The notes under the pieces: model-generated
Told to the model about the DNA's origin: nothing
Database searches by the model: none
Seen by the model: only the letters and a program-made list of their open reading frames with translations
Source: Methanoregulaceae archaeon
GTDB taxonomy: Archaea; Halobacteriota; Methanomicrobia; Methanomicrobiales; Methanospirillaceae
DNA: 12,751 nucleotides
NCBI GenBank assembly: GCA_019695435.1
Contig: JACTVF010000035.1
Span: forward strand, 1-12,751
Direction of reading: 5' to 3'
Shown: piece by piece, positions 1-6,507 of the stretch
Layout of the letters: each line of letters begins with the position of its first letter
How positions within the stretch are numbered: the stretch's first letter is position 1
Position numbers and translations under genes: made by a program

Positions 1-757
1 CGTAATCGGCGGCCCTGAAGAGTTCTTCAGGACGGTTGCCGGCCTGCTGCACCGTGAGGATCGCGGTATCGGCTTTTCTGAATGCACTGAGATCGTTTAT
101 CCCATCTCCGACCATGACAACCTGGTCGTACTCTTTTTTGAGGTCCGAGACGATCTGCGCCTTGACCGAGGGTGTCGCCACCCCATAGACCCTGTCGCGG
201 GGGATGCCGAGGTGATCGGCCATGATCTCCAGTTTTGTCGAACGGTCGCCGGATGCAATGAACGTGGGTACGCCCATCCGGTGAAGAGCGGTGATGGTAT
301 CCTTTGCACCCTCAAACGGCCAGCCTCCCGCCGTTATGGTAAACTCTATCGCCTTTTGTGCCATGTTGAGGATGGCGCCGCTGTTGAGCGCGAGCATGGT
401 CTCACCCCGGCAAACGCCCCAGACATTACGGATGCATTCCTGGAGGTCGCCGACATGTGTCTTTGTGTCAGTATACAGCATATCGCCAATCTCCTCTGCG
501 GTTGTGATCTTCCGGGTGCAGCTGATCCCAAACCCGATCTGGTTCTTCACGAGGTAGGCAGATAGCAGTATGTCCGGCGGGGTTGTGATGATATGCTTGG
601 AATGAACCGGCAGGACGATAAGGACGCGGTCCGGGGATGAGAACGTGAGGGTTGTCGTCTCGATACCGGGCATGAGCACCTGCCGTATAACGTCTTTTGC
701 GACACGGTACGTGTTTAAGAGTGTTCCGGCACTATCAAAGACCACTGCAACCGTCAT
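1..757 (-). CDS. HAD-superfamily hydrolase, soluble P-type-ATPase-like (3' end outside window)
   Basis: The frame is open from an ATG at 757 to the left edge, giving 252 residues without a stop, so the C-terminus is missing. The HAD signatures are in order: nucleophile loop FDSAGTLL with Asp8, motif II IASGDRS at 168-173, a motif III lysine near 199, and motif IV GDGINDLSAF at 217-226. The GDGIND block and the Ser-Gly-Asp motif II resemble the cytoplasmic catalytic part of P-type ATPases, but no membrane segment is visible, so it is probably a soluble phosphatase or phosphotransferase. The usual second aspartate of DxD phosphatases is Ala10 here. A GGTGA ribosome-binding site lies just before the ATG. 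It diverges from the isomerase gene with about 50 bp between them. The substrate is unknown; a role linked to the neighbouring sugar-phosphate enzyme is only inference. Confidence 0.85.
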   Translation of the reverse strand, partial: MTVAVVFDSAGTLLNTYRVAKDVIRQVLMPGIETTTLTFSSPDRVLIVLPVHSKHIITTPPDILLSAYLVKNQIGFGISCTRKITTAEEIGDMLYTDTKTHVGDLQECIRNVWGVCRGETMLALNSGAILNMAQKAIEFTITAGGWPFEGAKDTITALHRMGVPTFIASGDRSTKLEIMADHLGIPRDRVYGVATPSVKAQIVSDLKKEYDQVVMVGDGINDLSAFRKADTAILTVQQAGNRPEELFRAADY

Positions 758-807
758 CGTTTCACCCGGCAATAAGCTCTATGTAGATTCCCCTCTCCAT
801 TGAAACA

Positions 808-1779
808 GTGATGCTGATGATCGTACCTGAAACTGCAGACAAGATAAAGAGCATGGAAATAAGGGGGGCGGGAAGGATCGCAAGGGCCGTCGCGGAAACC
901 CTGCGGGATCATGCCCTTGCGGTCCGGGCCCCGACCCATGATGCGTTCCGGGAAGAGATGGAACATGCCGCATCCACCCTTCTTGCCACCCGCCCGACTG
1001 CAGTCTCATTGCCGAATGCCGTTCACATCGTCATGGCTGGTCTTGAGGATGCGAAGACTACAGAAGAGGCACGGGCAGGCGTGGTCCGGCGCGCCGATGA
1101 GTTCATCAGGTCCTCGCAGCATGCGGTGGAACAGATCGCACAGTTCGGCGCCAGCCACATCCGCGACGGTGATACGATCCTCACCCACTGTAACTCGGAG
1201 GCCGCGCTCGGGTGTATCGTCGAGGCGCACCGCCAGGGAAAGGAGATCGAGGTCTTTGCAACGGAAGTGCGGCCGAGGAACCAGGGGCTTATCACGATCC
1301 GGACCCTGAACGATGCGGGCATAAAAACGAATTTTATTGTAGACTCCGCTGTCAGGTCCTTCATCAACGATATCGATCTCGTCATTGTCGGCGCCGATGC
1401 GGTAACCGTGAACGGCGCGGTGGTTAACAAGATCGGGACAGCGCAGGTCGCCCACTCCGCCCGCGAGGCCCGGGTGAACATGGTCGTCGCTGCCGAGACC
1501 TACAAGTTTGCGCCTCGCACAATCCTTGGGGAACTCATCCGGATCGAAGAGCGGCCCGGAAGTGAGGTTCTCCCAGAAGAGATCGCCAAGACGCTTCCCC
1601 ATGTGACCGTGAGGAACCCGGCCTTTGACGTGACGCCGGCAGAGTATGTCGACCTGATCGTGACCGAGAAGGGGGCGATCCCCCCGCAGATGGCCTATGT
1701 CATCATCCGGGATTACCTCGGGTGGGGGATCGACGAATTTCACACTCCCTTCGGGCCGGCAAGCTTTAATGGGGAGTGA
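808..1779 (+). CDS. Ribose-1,5-bisphosphate isomerase (e2b2 family)
   Basis: Isomerises ribose-1,5-bisphosphate to ribulose-1,5-bisphosphate, the middle step of the archaeal AMP salvage route between AMP phosphorylase and type III RuBisCO. Cytoplasmic. The 323-residue product belongs to the eIF2B-alpha/MTNA fold family and carries the family N-terminal block MEIRGAGRIARAVAE at 16-30. The catalytic pair expected from the characterised archaeal enzyme is present: Cys128 in LTHCNSEA and Asp197 in VGADAVT, 69 residues apart. The listed start is GTG at 808; ATG at 811 or 817 are equally plausible, and no clear ribosome-binding site decides. AMP phosphorylase and RuBisCO are not in the window. The only close neighbours are the divergent HAD gene and, downstream, a tiny ORF overlapping the stop codon. 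Confidence 0.95.
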   Translation: MMLMIVPETADKIKSMEIRGAGRIARAVAETLRDHALAVRAPTHDAFREEMEHAASTLLATRPTAVSLPNAVHIVMAGLEDAKTTEEARAGVVRRADEFIRSSQHAVEQIAQFGASHIRDGDTILTHCNSEAALGCIVEAHRQGKEIEVFATEVRPRNQGLITIRTLNDAGIKTNFIVDSAVRSFINDIDLVIVGADAVTVNGAVVNKIGTAQVAHSAREARVNMVVAAETYKFAPRTILGELIRIEERPGSEVLPEEIAKTLPHVTVRNPAFDVTPAEYVDLIVTEKGAIPPQMAYVIIRDYLGWGIDEFHTPFGPASFNGE

Positions 1780-1847
1780 AGACGTTGCATCCGATCATCC
1801 TGTGGCAGTGGGTCGATGCGTTTATTGACGAAAAAACCTCAGATTGA
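1776..1847 (+). CDS. Possible 23-residue ORF overlapping the isomerase stop
   Basis: A GTG start overlaps the isomerase stop codon (GTGA), directly after a GGGGAG purine run, and opens a 23-codon frame ending TGA at 1845-1847. The predicted peptide begins VKTLHPIILWQWVDAF and ends in DEKTSD, so it is a hydrophobic, tryptophan-rich segment with a charged tail. The GTGA overlap would allow translational coupling. There is no homology that I recognise and the frame is short enough to be chance. Confidence 0.25.
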   Translation: MKTLHPIILWQWVDAFIDEKTSD

Positions 1848-1914
1848 ATAACAATAATGCGGGTGCACCGGCAAACCGGAACAAGGGATGTATCAAACCA
1901 GCAGGGGATATAAG

Positions 1915-2733
1915 ATGGAGATACCCTTTACCAAACTTCATGGGAACGGCAACGATTTTGTGCTCATCGATGAGTATGAGAAGACAGTTATCCCTGATGA
2001 CATGAAGGCGCAGTTTGCCGCTCTCTATTGCAACCGAAGGTTCGGGATCGGGGCGGATGGCATTCTGTTCCTCTCGAAGTCCACAACCTGTGATATCCGG
2101 ATGCGTATCTTCCAGCCTGATGAGAGCGAGGCCGAGATGTGTGGCAATGGTGTCCGGTGCCTCGCGAAATATGCGTTCGATGCGGGGTATGTCAAGGAGT
2201 CCTGCACGGTCGAGACGCTGGCAGGTGAAATCAGCGCGGCCCTTGCATACGCCGATGATGACTTTATCGCGACCATCAGCATGCCCACGCCGAAATTCAG
2301 ACGTACCGACATACCGGCCACCGGTGACGGTGAATACCGGGAGCGTATTGGGGAGTTCGATGTCTATGCCGCAAATACCGGCGTCCCCCACGCGGTGATC
2401 CTCGTCGATGCTGTCGACAGCGTCGACATCGCAGCGGCCGCTCCGCTGATCCGGCATCATGCATCGTTTAAAAACGGCGCAAACGTGAATTTTGTCCAGA
2501 AGACCGGTGATGATTCCCTGAGAATACGGACGTTCGAGCGCGGCGTTGAGGAGGAGACGCTCTCCTGCGGGACCGGTGCGACGGCGTCAGCCGGGGTCGT
2601 GCGCCACATCGGAATTATGGGGGATACAATTCATGTCGAGACCCAGGGCGGCCCGCTCACTATCCATTTTGCGGATGGCACAAAGATGGAAGGACCGGCC
2701 GTCACGGTCTACACCGGCCTGATCACCTATTAA
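1915..2733 (+). CDS. dapF: Diaminopimelate epimerase
   Basis: Interconverts LL- and meso-diaminopimelate by a two-cysteine, cofactor-free racemisation in lysine biosynthesis. The 272-residue length is normal. Both catalytic cysteines sit in their family motifs: Cys76 in EMCGNGVRC and Cys218 in LSCGTGAT. The N-terminal KLHGNGNDFVLID block and the NTGVPHAV loop also match. I chose ATG 1915 because it places the conserved KLHGNGNDF block at the usual distance from the N-terminus and has AGGGGAT about seven bases upstream; an in-frame ATG at 1888 would add nine untypical residues. The gene converges on the radical SAM gene with 23 bp between the stop codons. Confidence 0.97.
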   Translation: MEIPFTKLHGNGNDFVLIDEYEKTVIPDDMKAQFAALYCNRRFGIGADGILFLSKSTTCDIRMRIFQPDESEAEMCGNGVRCLAKYAFDAGYVKESCTVETLAGEISAALAYADDDFIATISMPTPKFRRTDIPATGDGEYRERIGEFDVYAANTGVPHAVILVDAVDSVDIAAAAPLIRHHASFKNGANVNFVQKTGDDSLRIRTFERGVEEETLSCGTGATASAGVVRHIGIMGDTIHVETQGGPLTIHFADGTKMEGPAVTVYTGLITY

Positions 2734-2735
2734 CG

Positions 2736-2743
2736 TTCTTTTT
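2736..2743 (+). terminator. T-rich stretch after dapF
   Basis: TTCTTTTT begins three bases after the dapF stop. Archaeal RNA polymerase terminates at such oligo-T tracts without needing a hairpin. It lies in the 23-bp gap between two convergent genes, so it would stop dapF transcription from running antisense into the radical SAM gene. Confidence 0.4.
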
Positions 2744-2756
2744 GGTTAGCCTCTCC

Positions 2757-3842
2757 TCACCGGAATCCCGCAAGGGTTGCCTGCCGGGCCGCGCCGGAAA
2801 ATGCCAGGTAGGGCAGCGCCTGTTTCAGGCAGGAACCGGACACGCCGAGATCCCGGGGCGTCCGGATCGTACGGCGCTCCCGGGTCTGCAGGATGGCGTG
2901 TGCGGTGACCGTACCGATGCCGGGGACATGGATGAGATCCGCAAACGATGCGGAGTTGGGATCGACCGGTTCCCGGCCACGGGCAAGGAGGGCTTTGGGG
3001 TCGTCATTTGGGAGCGTGCTGTGATCTTCAAGAAGGGGCAGCAGTTCAGTCCTGTTAAACCCGTACTCCCGAATGAGATAATCCATCTGGTACCAGCGGC
3101 GCGATCGCCAGGCAGGTGTGCTCTCCCGCAAGGCCAGCCGGGTTTTTGGCAGCGCCCGAAAGGCTGAGTAATAGATCCGCGAGGGGGATACCCGTTCGTA
3201 GAGCGAGGTAACGCAGTCGAATATTTCCGAATCGGTCTCTCCGGCTGCACCGATCACCAGCTGCGTGGTGTGCCGCCCGGGCGCAGCCTCTGCAATCCAG
3301 CCGAGCCGTTTTATGATATCGCCGGCATATTCCTTAATCCCGGAGAGCGTACGGAGCCGGCTCTCTCCGGTTGTTTCGACATTGAGGCTGATGCGGTCCG
3401 CGAACCGCGCCGCTTCGCAGATATCCTCCCGCCGTGCCCCGGGCAGGATCTTCAGGTGCAGGTATCCCGAGTATCCTCCGCTCCTGAGAATACGGGCAGT
3501 CTCAATGAGTTCTCCCATTACCTCATCGGTATCATACGGGATCCCGGAGGTGAGAAGGAGGCCCCCCGCAAGGTTTTTTTGGTACAGGTTCAGGAATGTC
3601 TCTGCCAGTTCGCGGGGGGCGAATGCAAGCCGTGATCGGTCAAGCCGGACCGGGCAGTATGCGCAGTCGTATGAGCAGCTCCCGTGGAGGAGCACCTTGA
3701 GCATCCGGTTGCAGCCGCCCGCGTTCTGGTTGTACGTGATGCAGGCACTCGAGGTGAGCATCTGCAGGCACTCTCCTGGCATACAGACATCGAACTGACT
3801 ACCGGAGGTCAGTTTTTCCAGTTTTTCCCCGCACCCGGGCAT
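2757..3842 (-). CDS. Putative DNA modification/repair radical SAM protein with helix-hairpin-helix
   Basis: The 361-residue protein starts with a Cys-rich segment (Cys4, 20, 25, 34, 44), followed by the radical SAM cluster motif CSYDCAYC (Cys56, Cys60, Cys63) that binds the 4Fe-4S cluster. It ends with a helix-hairpin-helix element around 295-320 with VPGIG at 306-310, which usually binds DNA backbone non-specifically. The arrangement, together with TTQLVIGAAGETDSE and RIYYSAF in the middle, matches the family named putative DNA modification/repair radical SAM protein, often encoded beside a uracil-DNA-glycosylase-like partner. No partner is present here. The reaction is not established. The ATG at 3842 has GGGA four bases upstream and a good TATA box. 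The assignment is from remembered family features. Confidence 0.88.
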   Translation of the reverse strand: MPGCGEKLEKLTSGSQFDVCMPGECLQMLTSSACITYNQNAGGCNRMLKVLLHGSCSYDCAYCPVRLDRSRLAFAPRELAETFLNLYQKNLAGGLLLTSGIPYDTDEVMGELIETARILRSGGYSGYLHLKILPGARREDICEAARFADRISLNVETTGESRLRTLSGIKEYAGDIIKRLGWIAEAAPGRHTTQLVIGAAGETDSEIFDCVTSLYERVSPSRIYYSAFRALPKTRLALRESTPAWRSRRWYQMDYLIREYGFNRTELLPLLEDHSTLPNDDPKALLARGREPVDPNSASFADLIHVPGIGTVTAHAILQTRERRTIRTPRDLGVSGSCLKQALPYLAFSGAARQATLAGFR

Positions 3843-3865
3843 GTATTCCCGTTTTATGGATGTCG

Positions 3866-3874
3866 CATATAAAG
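3866..3874 (-). promoter_or_regulatory. TATA box for the radical SAM gene
   Basis: On the minus strand this reads CTTTATATG, close to the archaeal box A consensus. Its centre is about 28 bases upstream of the ATG at 3842, so the transcript would be leaderless or have a leader of a few bases. Confidence 0.5.
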
Positions 3875-3920
3875 TGGCGGCGGGCAGAGAGTGAAAGTGA
3901 CCGGTATTTACAGCATCCGT

Positions 3921-4479
3921 TCATTTCAGGAAATGGGTCCGGCATTTAGAAGGCATTCTGGCCGTTATAATTGACTCCCCGCATTCCCCTGTCTGTTTCC
4001 GCTCATTGATATCTTCAACAAGAGCGAGCGTCGAGACAATGTGGCCTTCCAGGCCCCTGAGTGGACTGACTGTCAGCGATCCCCAGCTCAATGAGCCGTC
4101 CTTCCTGAAATAACGCTTTTCCGTGCGGTACCTAGCGATCCTGCCTGTATAAAGTTTTTTTGACCTCGGCCAGATCCAGATCACATGATCAGGGTGAGTT
4201 ATATCCGCAAACGTTCTGTTCAGCAGTTCTTGAGCAGTGTACCCCAGTATGTCGCGGAGCATCCGGTTCACCATGACAAACCGGTGGTCCTCACCAAAAC
4301 ATCGCCATGCCGAAGTGGTGCATATCTACCTGCCCGGAGATGAGCAGTTTGTCGAGGTACCTTCAGGTAGTGTTCCGGTTTAATGGGATCTTTCGGACAA
4401 TATCGGTAATACTCAGACCATGCGGGTTTTTCGTCAGGACCTCCTTTATCTGTGCAGTGATCTCCAGACTCAGAATCAT
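3921..4479 (-). pseudogene. Decayed HTH-PAS regulator
   Basis: Reading from an ATG at 4479, the first 38 codons encode a winged-helix-like start (ITAQIKEVLTKN, GLSITDIVRKI, LNRNTT). A TGA at 4363-4365 then interrupts the frame, but the same frame continues with RYLDKLLISGQVDMHHFGMA, the expected second half of the domain, to another TGA at 4291. One base out of frame, a PAS domain follows from about 4310 (CFGEDHRFVMVNRMLRDILGY, ADITHPDH, YRTEKRYFRKDGS) to DINERKQ near 3992. It ends in 20-odd unrelated residues at 3921. Intact relatives in Methanomicrobiales, as I recall them, have HTH, a short linker and PAS domains, so this copy has a nonsense codon, a probable internal deletion with frameshift, and a truncated C-terminus. 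No kinase domain is visible. Confidence 0.75.
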
Positions 4480-4484
4480 TAAAA

Positions 4485-4515
4485 GAATAATATTTATTGT
4501 GTAATATATTAATAG
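4485..4515 (-). promoter_or_regulatory. AT-rich probable old promoter of the HTH-PAS relic
   Basis: The minus strand carries two TATA-like stretches (TTAATATATTAC and AATAAATATTATTC) directly upstream of the ATG at 4479. It is much more AT-rich than the surroundings. Whether it still fires is unknown. Confidence 0.35.
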
Positions 4516-4546
4516 TTCAGCAGTTTCTGTCTGTCAGATATATGTC

Positions 4547-4567
4547 CCAGGGAGCATCCCCGGCTGG
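4547..4567 (-). terminator. Weak hairpin after radB
   Basis: An imperfect inverted repeat (CCAG...GGG...CCC...CTGG) lies 13 bases beyond the radB stop. There is no T tract next to it, so this is only a weak terminator candidate. Confidence 0.2.
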
Positions 4568-4579
4568 AATATGCTGGTA

Positions 4580-5257
4580 TTATTCCCTTGCCCGGATCCC
4601 GTCCTGTATGATCTCAAAATCGAATGAGGCGCCTTCAGGCCGGGACCGGTGCTTGACGAGGGTTGCCCGCCGCCACCCGGGCGCTTCGAGACGATCCAGC
4701 CGGATGATCGCTTTTGAGATATGTTCGAGTGACATGCCACCAAGGCCGGCAAACGTATTCCTCGTGGTGTCCATGTAGACCTGGTTGGTGACAAGCACCG
4801 GGAGTTCGTACCGTTTCGCATACCCGAGAAGCTGGAGTATCTGCCGGGTGAGCATCTGCATGGCGTCCCGTCCTTTTTCGAGATCGGTGCGGTATAGCGC
4901 CGTCGCCGAGTCAAGGACCAGCAGCCCGGGCTTGTGCAGCTTGAGGATCTTGTCAGCCTCCACGATCATGCTTCCCTGCTGCTCGAAGTCGACGGGTTCA
5001 AAGAGGAAGAGCCGGTCGGCGATCGCCTCGGTGTCGCTGCCTGCGACCTGGCGGAACCGCTCGATCGAGAAGCCTTCGGAATCGATAAAGATCACCGATC
5101 CCCCCGCCCGCAGGCAGGAGATCGCAGCGATCGTGCAGAGCGTGCTCTTGCCGCTCGCCGGGCCGCCATAGAGCTGGGTGATGGTGCGGAGTTCGAGCCC
5201 CCCACCGAGCAGCCGGTCGAGGGCCGCATTTCCGCTGCTCTGCCGGTCGGTCTTCAT
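4580..5257 (-). CDS. radB: RadB recombinase paralogue
   Basis: RadB is a short archaeal RecA/RadA-family ATPase that assists RadA in homologous recombination. The product is 225 residues with no N-terminal HhH domain, as expected for RadB. Walker A is GGPASGKST at 31-39, Walker B is LLVLDS at 112-117, and the NQVYMD loop follows. I chose ATG 5257, not an upstream in-frame start at 5305, because it gives the normal N-terminus (KTDRQSSGNAALDRLLGGG) and overlaps the larC stop as ATGA, with GGTGG a few bases before it. This points to translational coupling with larC in one transcript. The C-terminus is intact and ends about 100 bp from the HTH-PAS relic. Confidence 0.95.
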   Translation of the reverse strand: MKTDRQSSGNAALDRLLGGGLELRTITQLYGGPASGKSTLCTIAAISCLRAGGSVIFIDSEGFSIERFRQVAGSDTEAIADRLFLFEPVDFEQQGSMIVEADKILKLHKPGLLVLDSATALYRTDLEKGRDAMQMLTRQILQLLGYAKRYELPVLVTNQVYMDTTRNTFAGLGGMSLEHISKAIIRLDRLEAPGWRRATLVKHRSRPEGASFDFEIIQDGIRARE

Positions 5258-6465
5258 CGGCCACCCGGGCCGGCATCGTGCCTTCTTTCCTGCACTTGGT
5301 TCCACGCGGCGTCTTCAATGGCGCGGAGCACGTCGCGTACCGGCAGATCCAGTTCTGCTGCCAAGTCACGTGCGGTATCGAACTCGGCCTTGAGCATGTA
5401 GATGCGCCCGTCAATCCACCCGCACTTCACCGGCAGGCGTTTTTTGTGCCCGCGTATCTCTACCTCCACGTCTGCCATCGTTCGTTCCGCGACAAACCGG
5501 TGGACCCCCGGGATACACCGGACCCCAAGCGTGCTCAGTTCGCGGGCCATGAGCCGTGCAAGAGCAGCACTCGTTTCAGGCAGGGCGATAACGGTTACCA
5601 GGTATCCCGGGCGCCCCTTCTTCATGATGATCGGTGTCGCGCTCGCGTCCCGCGCCCCGGCGGCCATGAACCGTGCTAGCGCTTCCCCGATCACTTCCCC
5701 ACTCACATCGTCTACATTCGTCTCAAGAATGTCGACCGTGTCCTGTGGCAGTGCACCGGTCGTTTCCACTACCATCGCCCGGAGCACGTTCGGGACATGC
5801 GGCGTGTCCCTGTTCCCGGCCCCATAACCGACAGAGTGGATTGTATATACCCCGAGATCAGCAGGCCGAAGTGTGGTAAATTCTGCGAGCAATGCGGCGC
5901 CGGTCGGCGTGCAGAGTTCACCCTCATCGTCCCCAAGCATGGTTGCAAGGCCCGATCCTTTGAGGATCACCACAGTGGCGGGTGCCGGGATCGGGATGGT
6001 GCCGTGAGATCCGATGGCCGTGCCCGACCCCATCGCAAGCGGCAGCACCGCGACACCGTCTACATGGAGCGTGGAGAGGGCGGCGCAGGCGCCGATCACG
6101 TCCGCGATCGCATCGTCAGCCCCGACTTCGTGGAAGTGGACATGGGCCCCGTGGACCGCCTCTTCTGCTGCGTTGATCCGTGAAAAAACCCGCCGGGCAA
6201 TCGCAATCACTTCGGGAGGTACAAAGGGGCTTGCATCATCGAGCCGCTTGTATACATCGTCGAGCGACCGGTATTCCGGAGTAGCGTGGGTATGCACTCT
6301 CATGGCCCGGATGCCGGCCCGGGTTACGGTTTCAACGGTCGGCTCCGAGACAACGGCCCGCATCGCGGCAACGACGCGCTCCCGGTCTGCCCCGCAGTCG
6401 AGCAGGGCAGCTGTGATCATGTCACCTGCAGCGCCGTGGAACGGGTCAAAAACAAGGACTCGCAT
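5254..6465 (-). CDS. larC: Nickel-pincer cofactor biosynthesis protein LarC
   Basis: LarC inserts nickel into pyridinium-3,5-bisthiocarboxylic acid mononucleotide, the pincer cofactor of lactate racemase and related LarA-family enzymes. The 403-residue protein has the family landmarks FDPFHGAAGDM at 6-16, HVHFHEVGADDAIADV at 108-123, ELCTPTGAALL at 183-193, ETNVDDVSGE at 248-257 and MKKGRPG at 281-287. In lactobacilli LarC is made as two parts joined by programmed frameshifting; here both parts form one continuous frame, common for other homologues. LarA, LarB and LarE are not in this window, so the client enzyme is unknown. It heads a two-gene unit with radB and shares a very short divergent promoter region with cdc48. 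Confidence 0.95.
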   Translation of the reverse strand: MRVLVFDPFHGAAGDMITAALLDCGADRERVVAAMRAVVSEPTVETVTRAGIRAMRVHTHATPEYRSLDDVYKRLDDASPFVPPEVIAIARRVFSRINAAEEAVHGAHVHFHEVGADDAIADVIGACAALSTLHVDGVAVLPLAMGSGTAIGSHGTIPIPAPATVVILKGSGLATMLGDDEGELCTPTGAALLAEFTTLRPADLGVYTIHSVGYGAGNRDTPHVPNVLRAMVVETTGALPQDTVDILETNVDDVSGEVIGEALARFMAAGARDASATPIIMKKGRPGYLVTVIALPETSAALARLMARELSTLGVRCIPGVHRFVAERTMADVEVEIRGHKKRLPVKCGWIDGRIYMLKAEFDTARDLAAELDLPVRDVLRAIEDAAWNQVQERRHDAGPGGR

Positions 6466-6473
6466 TTACAGTA

Positions 6474-6482
6474 CTTATAAAT
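6474..6482 (+). promoter_or_regulatory. TATA box for cdc48
   Basis: CTTATAAAT is a near-consensus archaeal box A. With the usual spacing of about 26 bases, transcription would begin near 6504, just before the ATG at 6508 and downstream of the alternative ATG at 6493. This supports the 6508 start. Confidence 0.5.
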
Positions 6483-6487
6483 CCCTG

Positions 6488-6496
6488 CGTATATGA
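6488..6496 (-). promoter_or_regulatory. Candidate TATA box for larC
   Basis: On the minus strand this reads TCATATACG. The normal 26-base spacing would put the start of transcription at about 6466, one base before the larC ATG, giving a leaderless message. It interleaves with the cdc48 promoter, so the two may compete for TBP. Confidence 0.4.
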
Positions 6497-6507
6497 CCTT
6501 TAAGGTA

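Noticed and set aside
1006..1743. 245-codon minus-strand frame
   Set aside because: Antisense to the isomerase gene, which has all family motifs; shadow frame.
4363..4365. TGA in the HTH frame as a possible selenocysteine codon
   Set aside because: The position is not a redox site in this domain, no selenocysteine element is visible, and a second TGA and a frameshift follow; decay is simpler.
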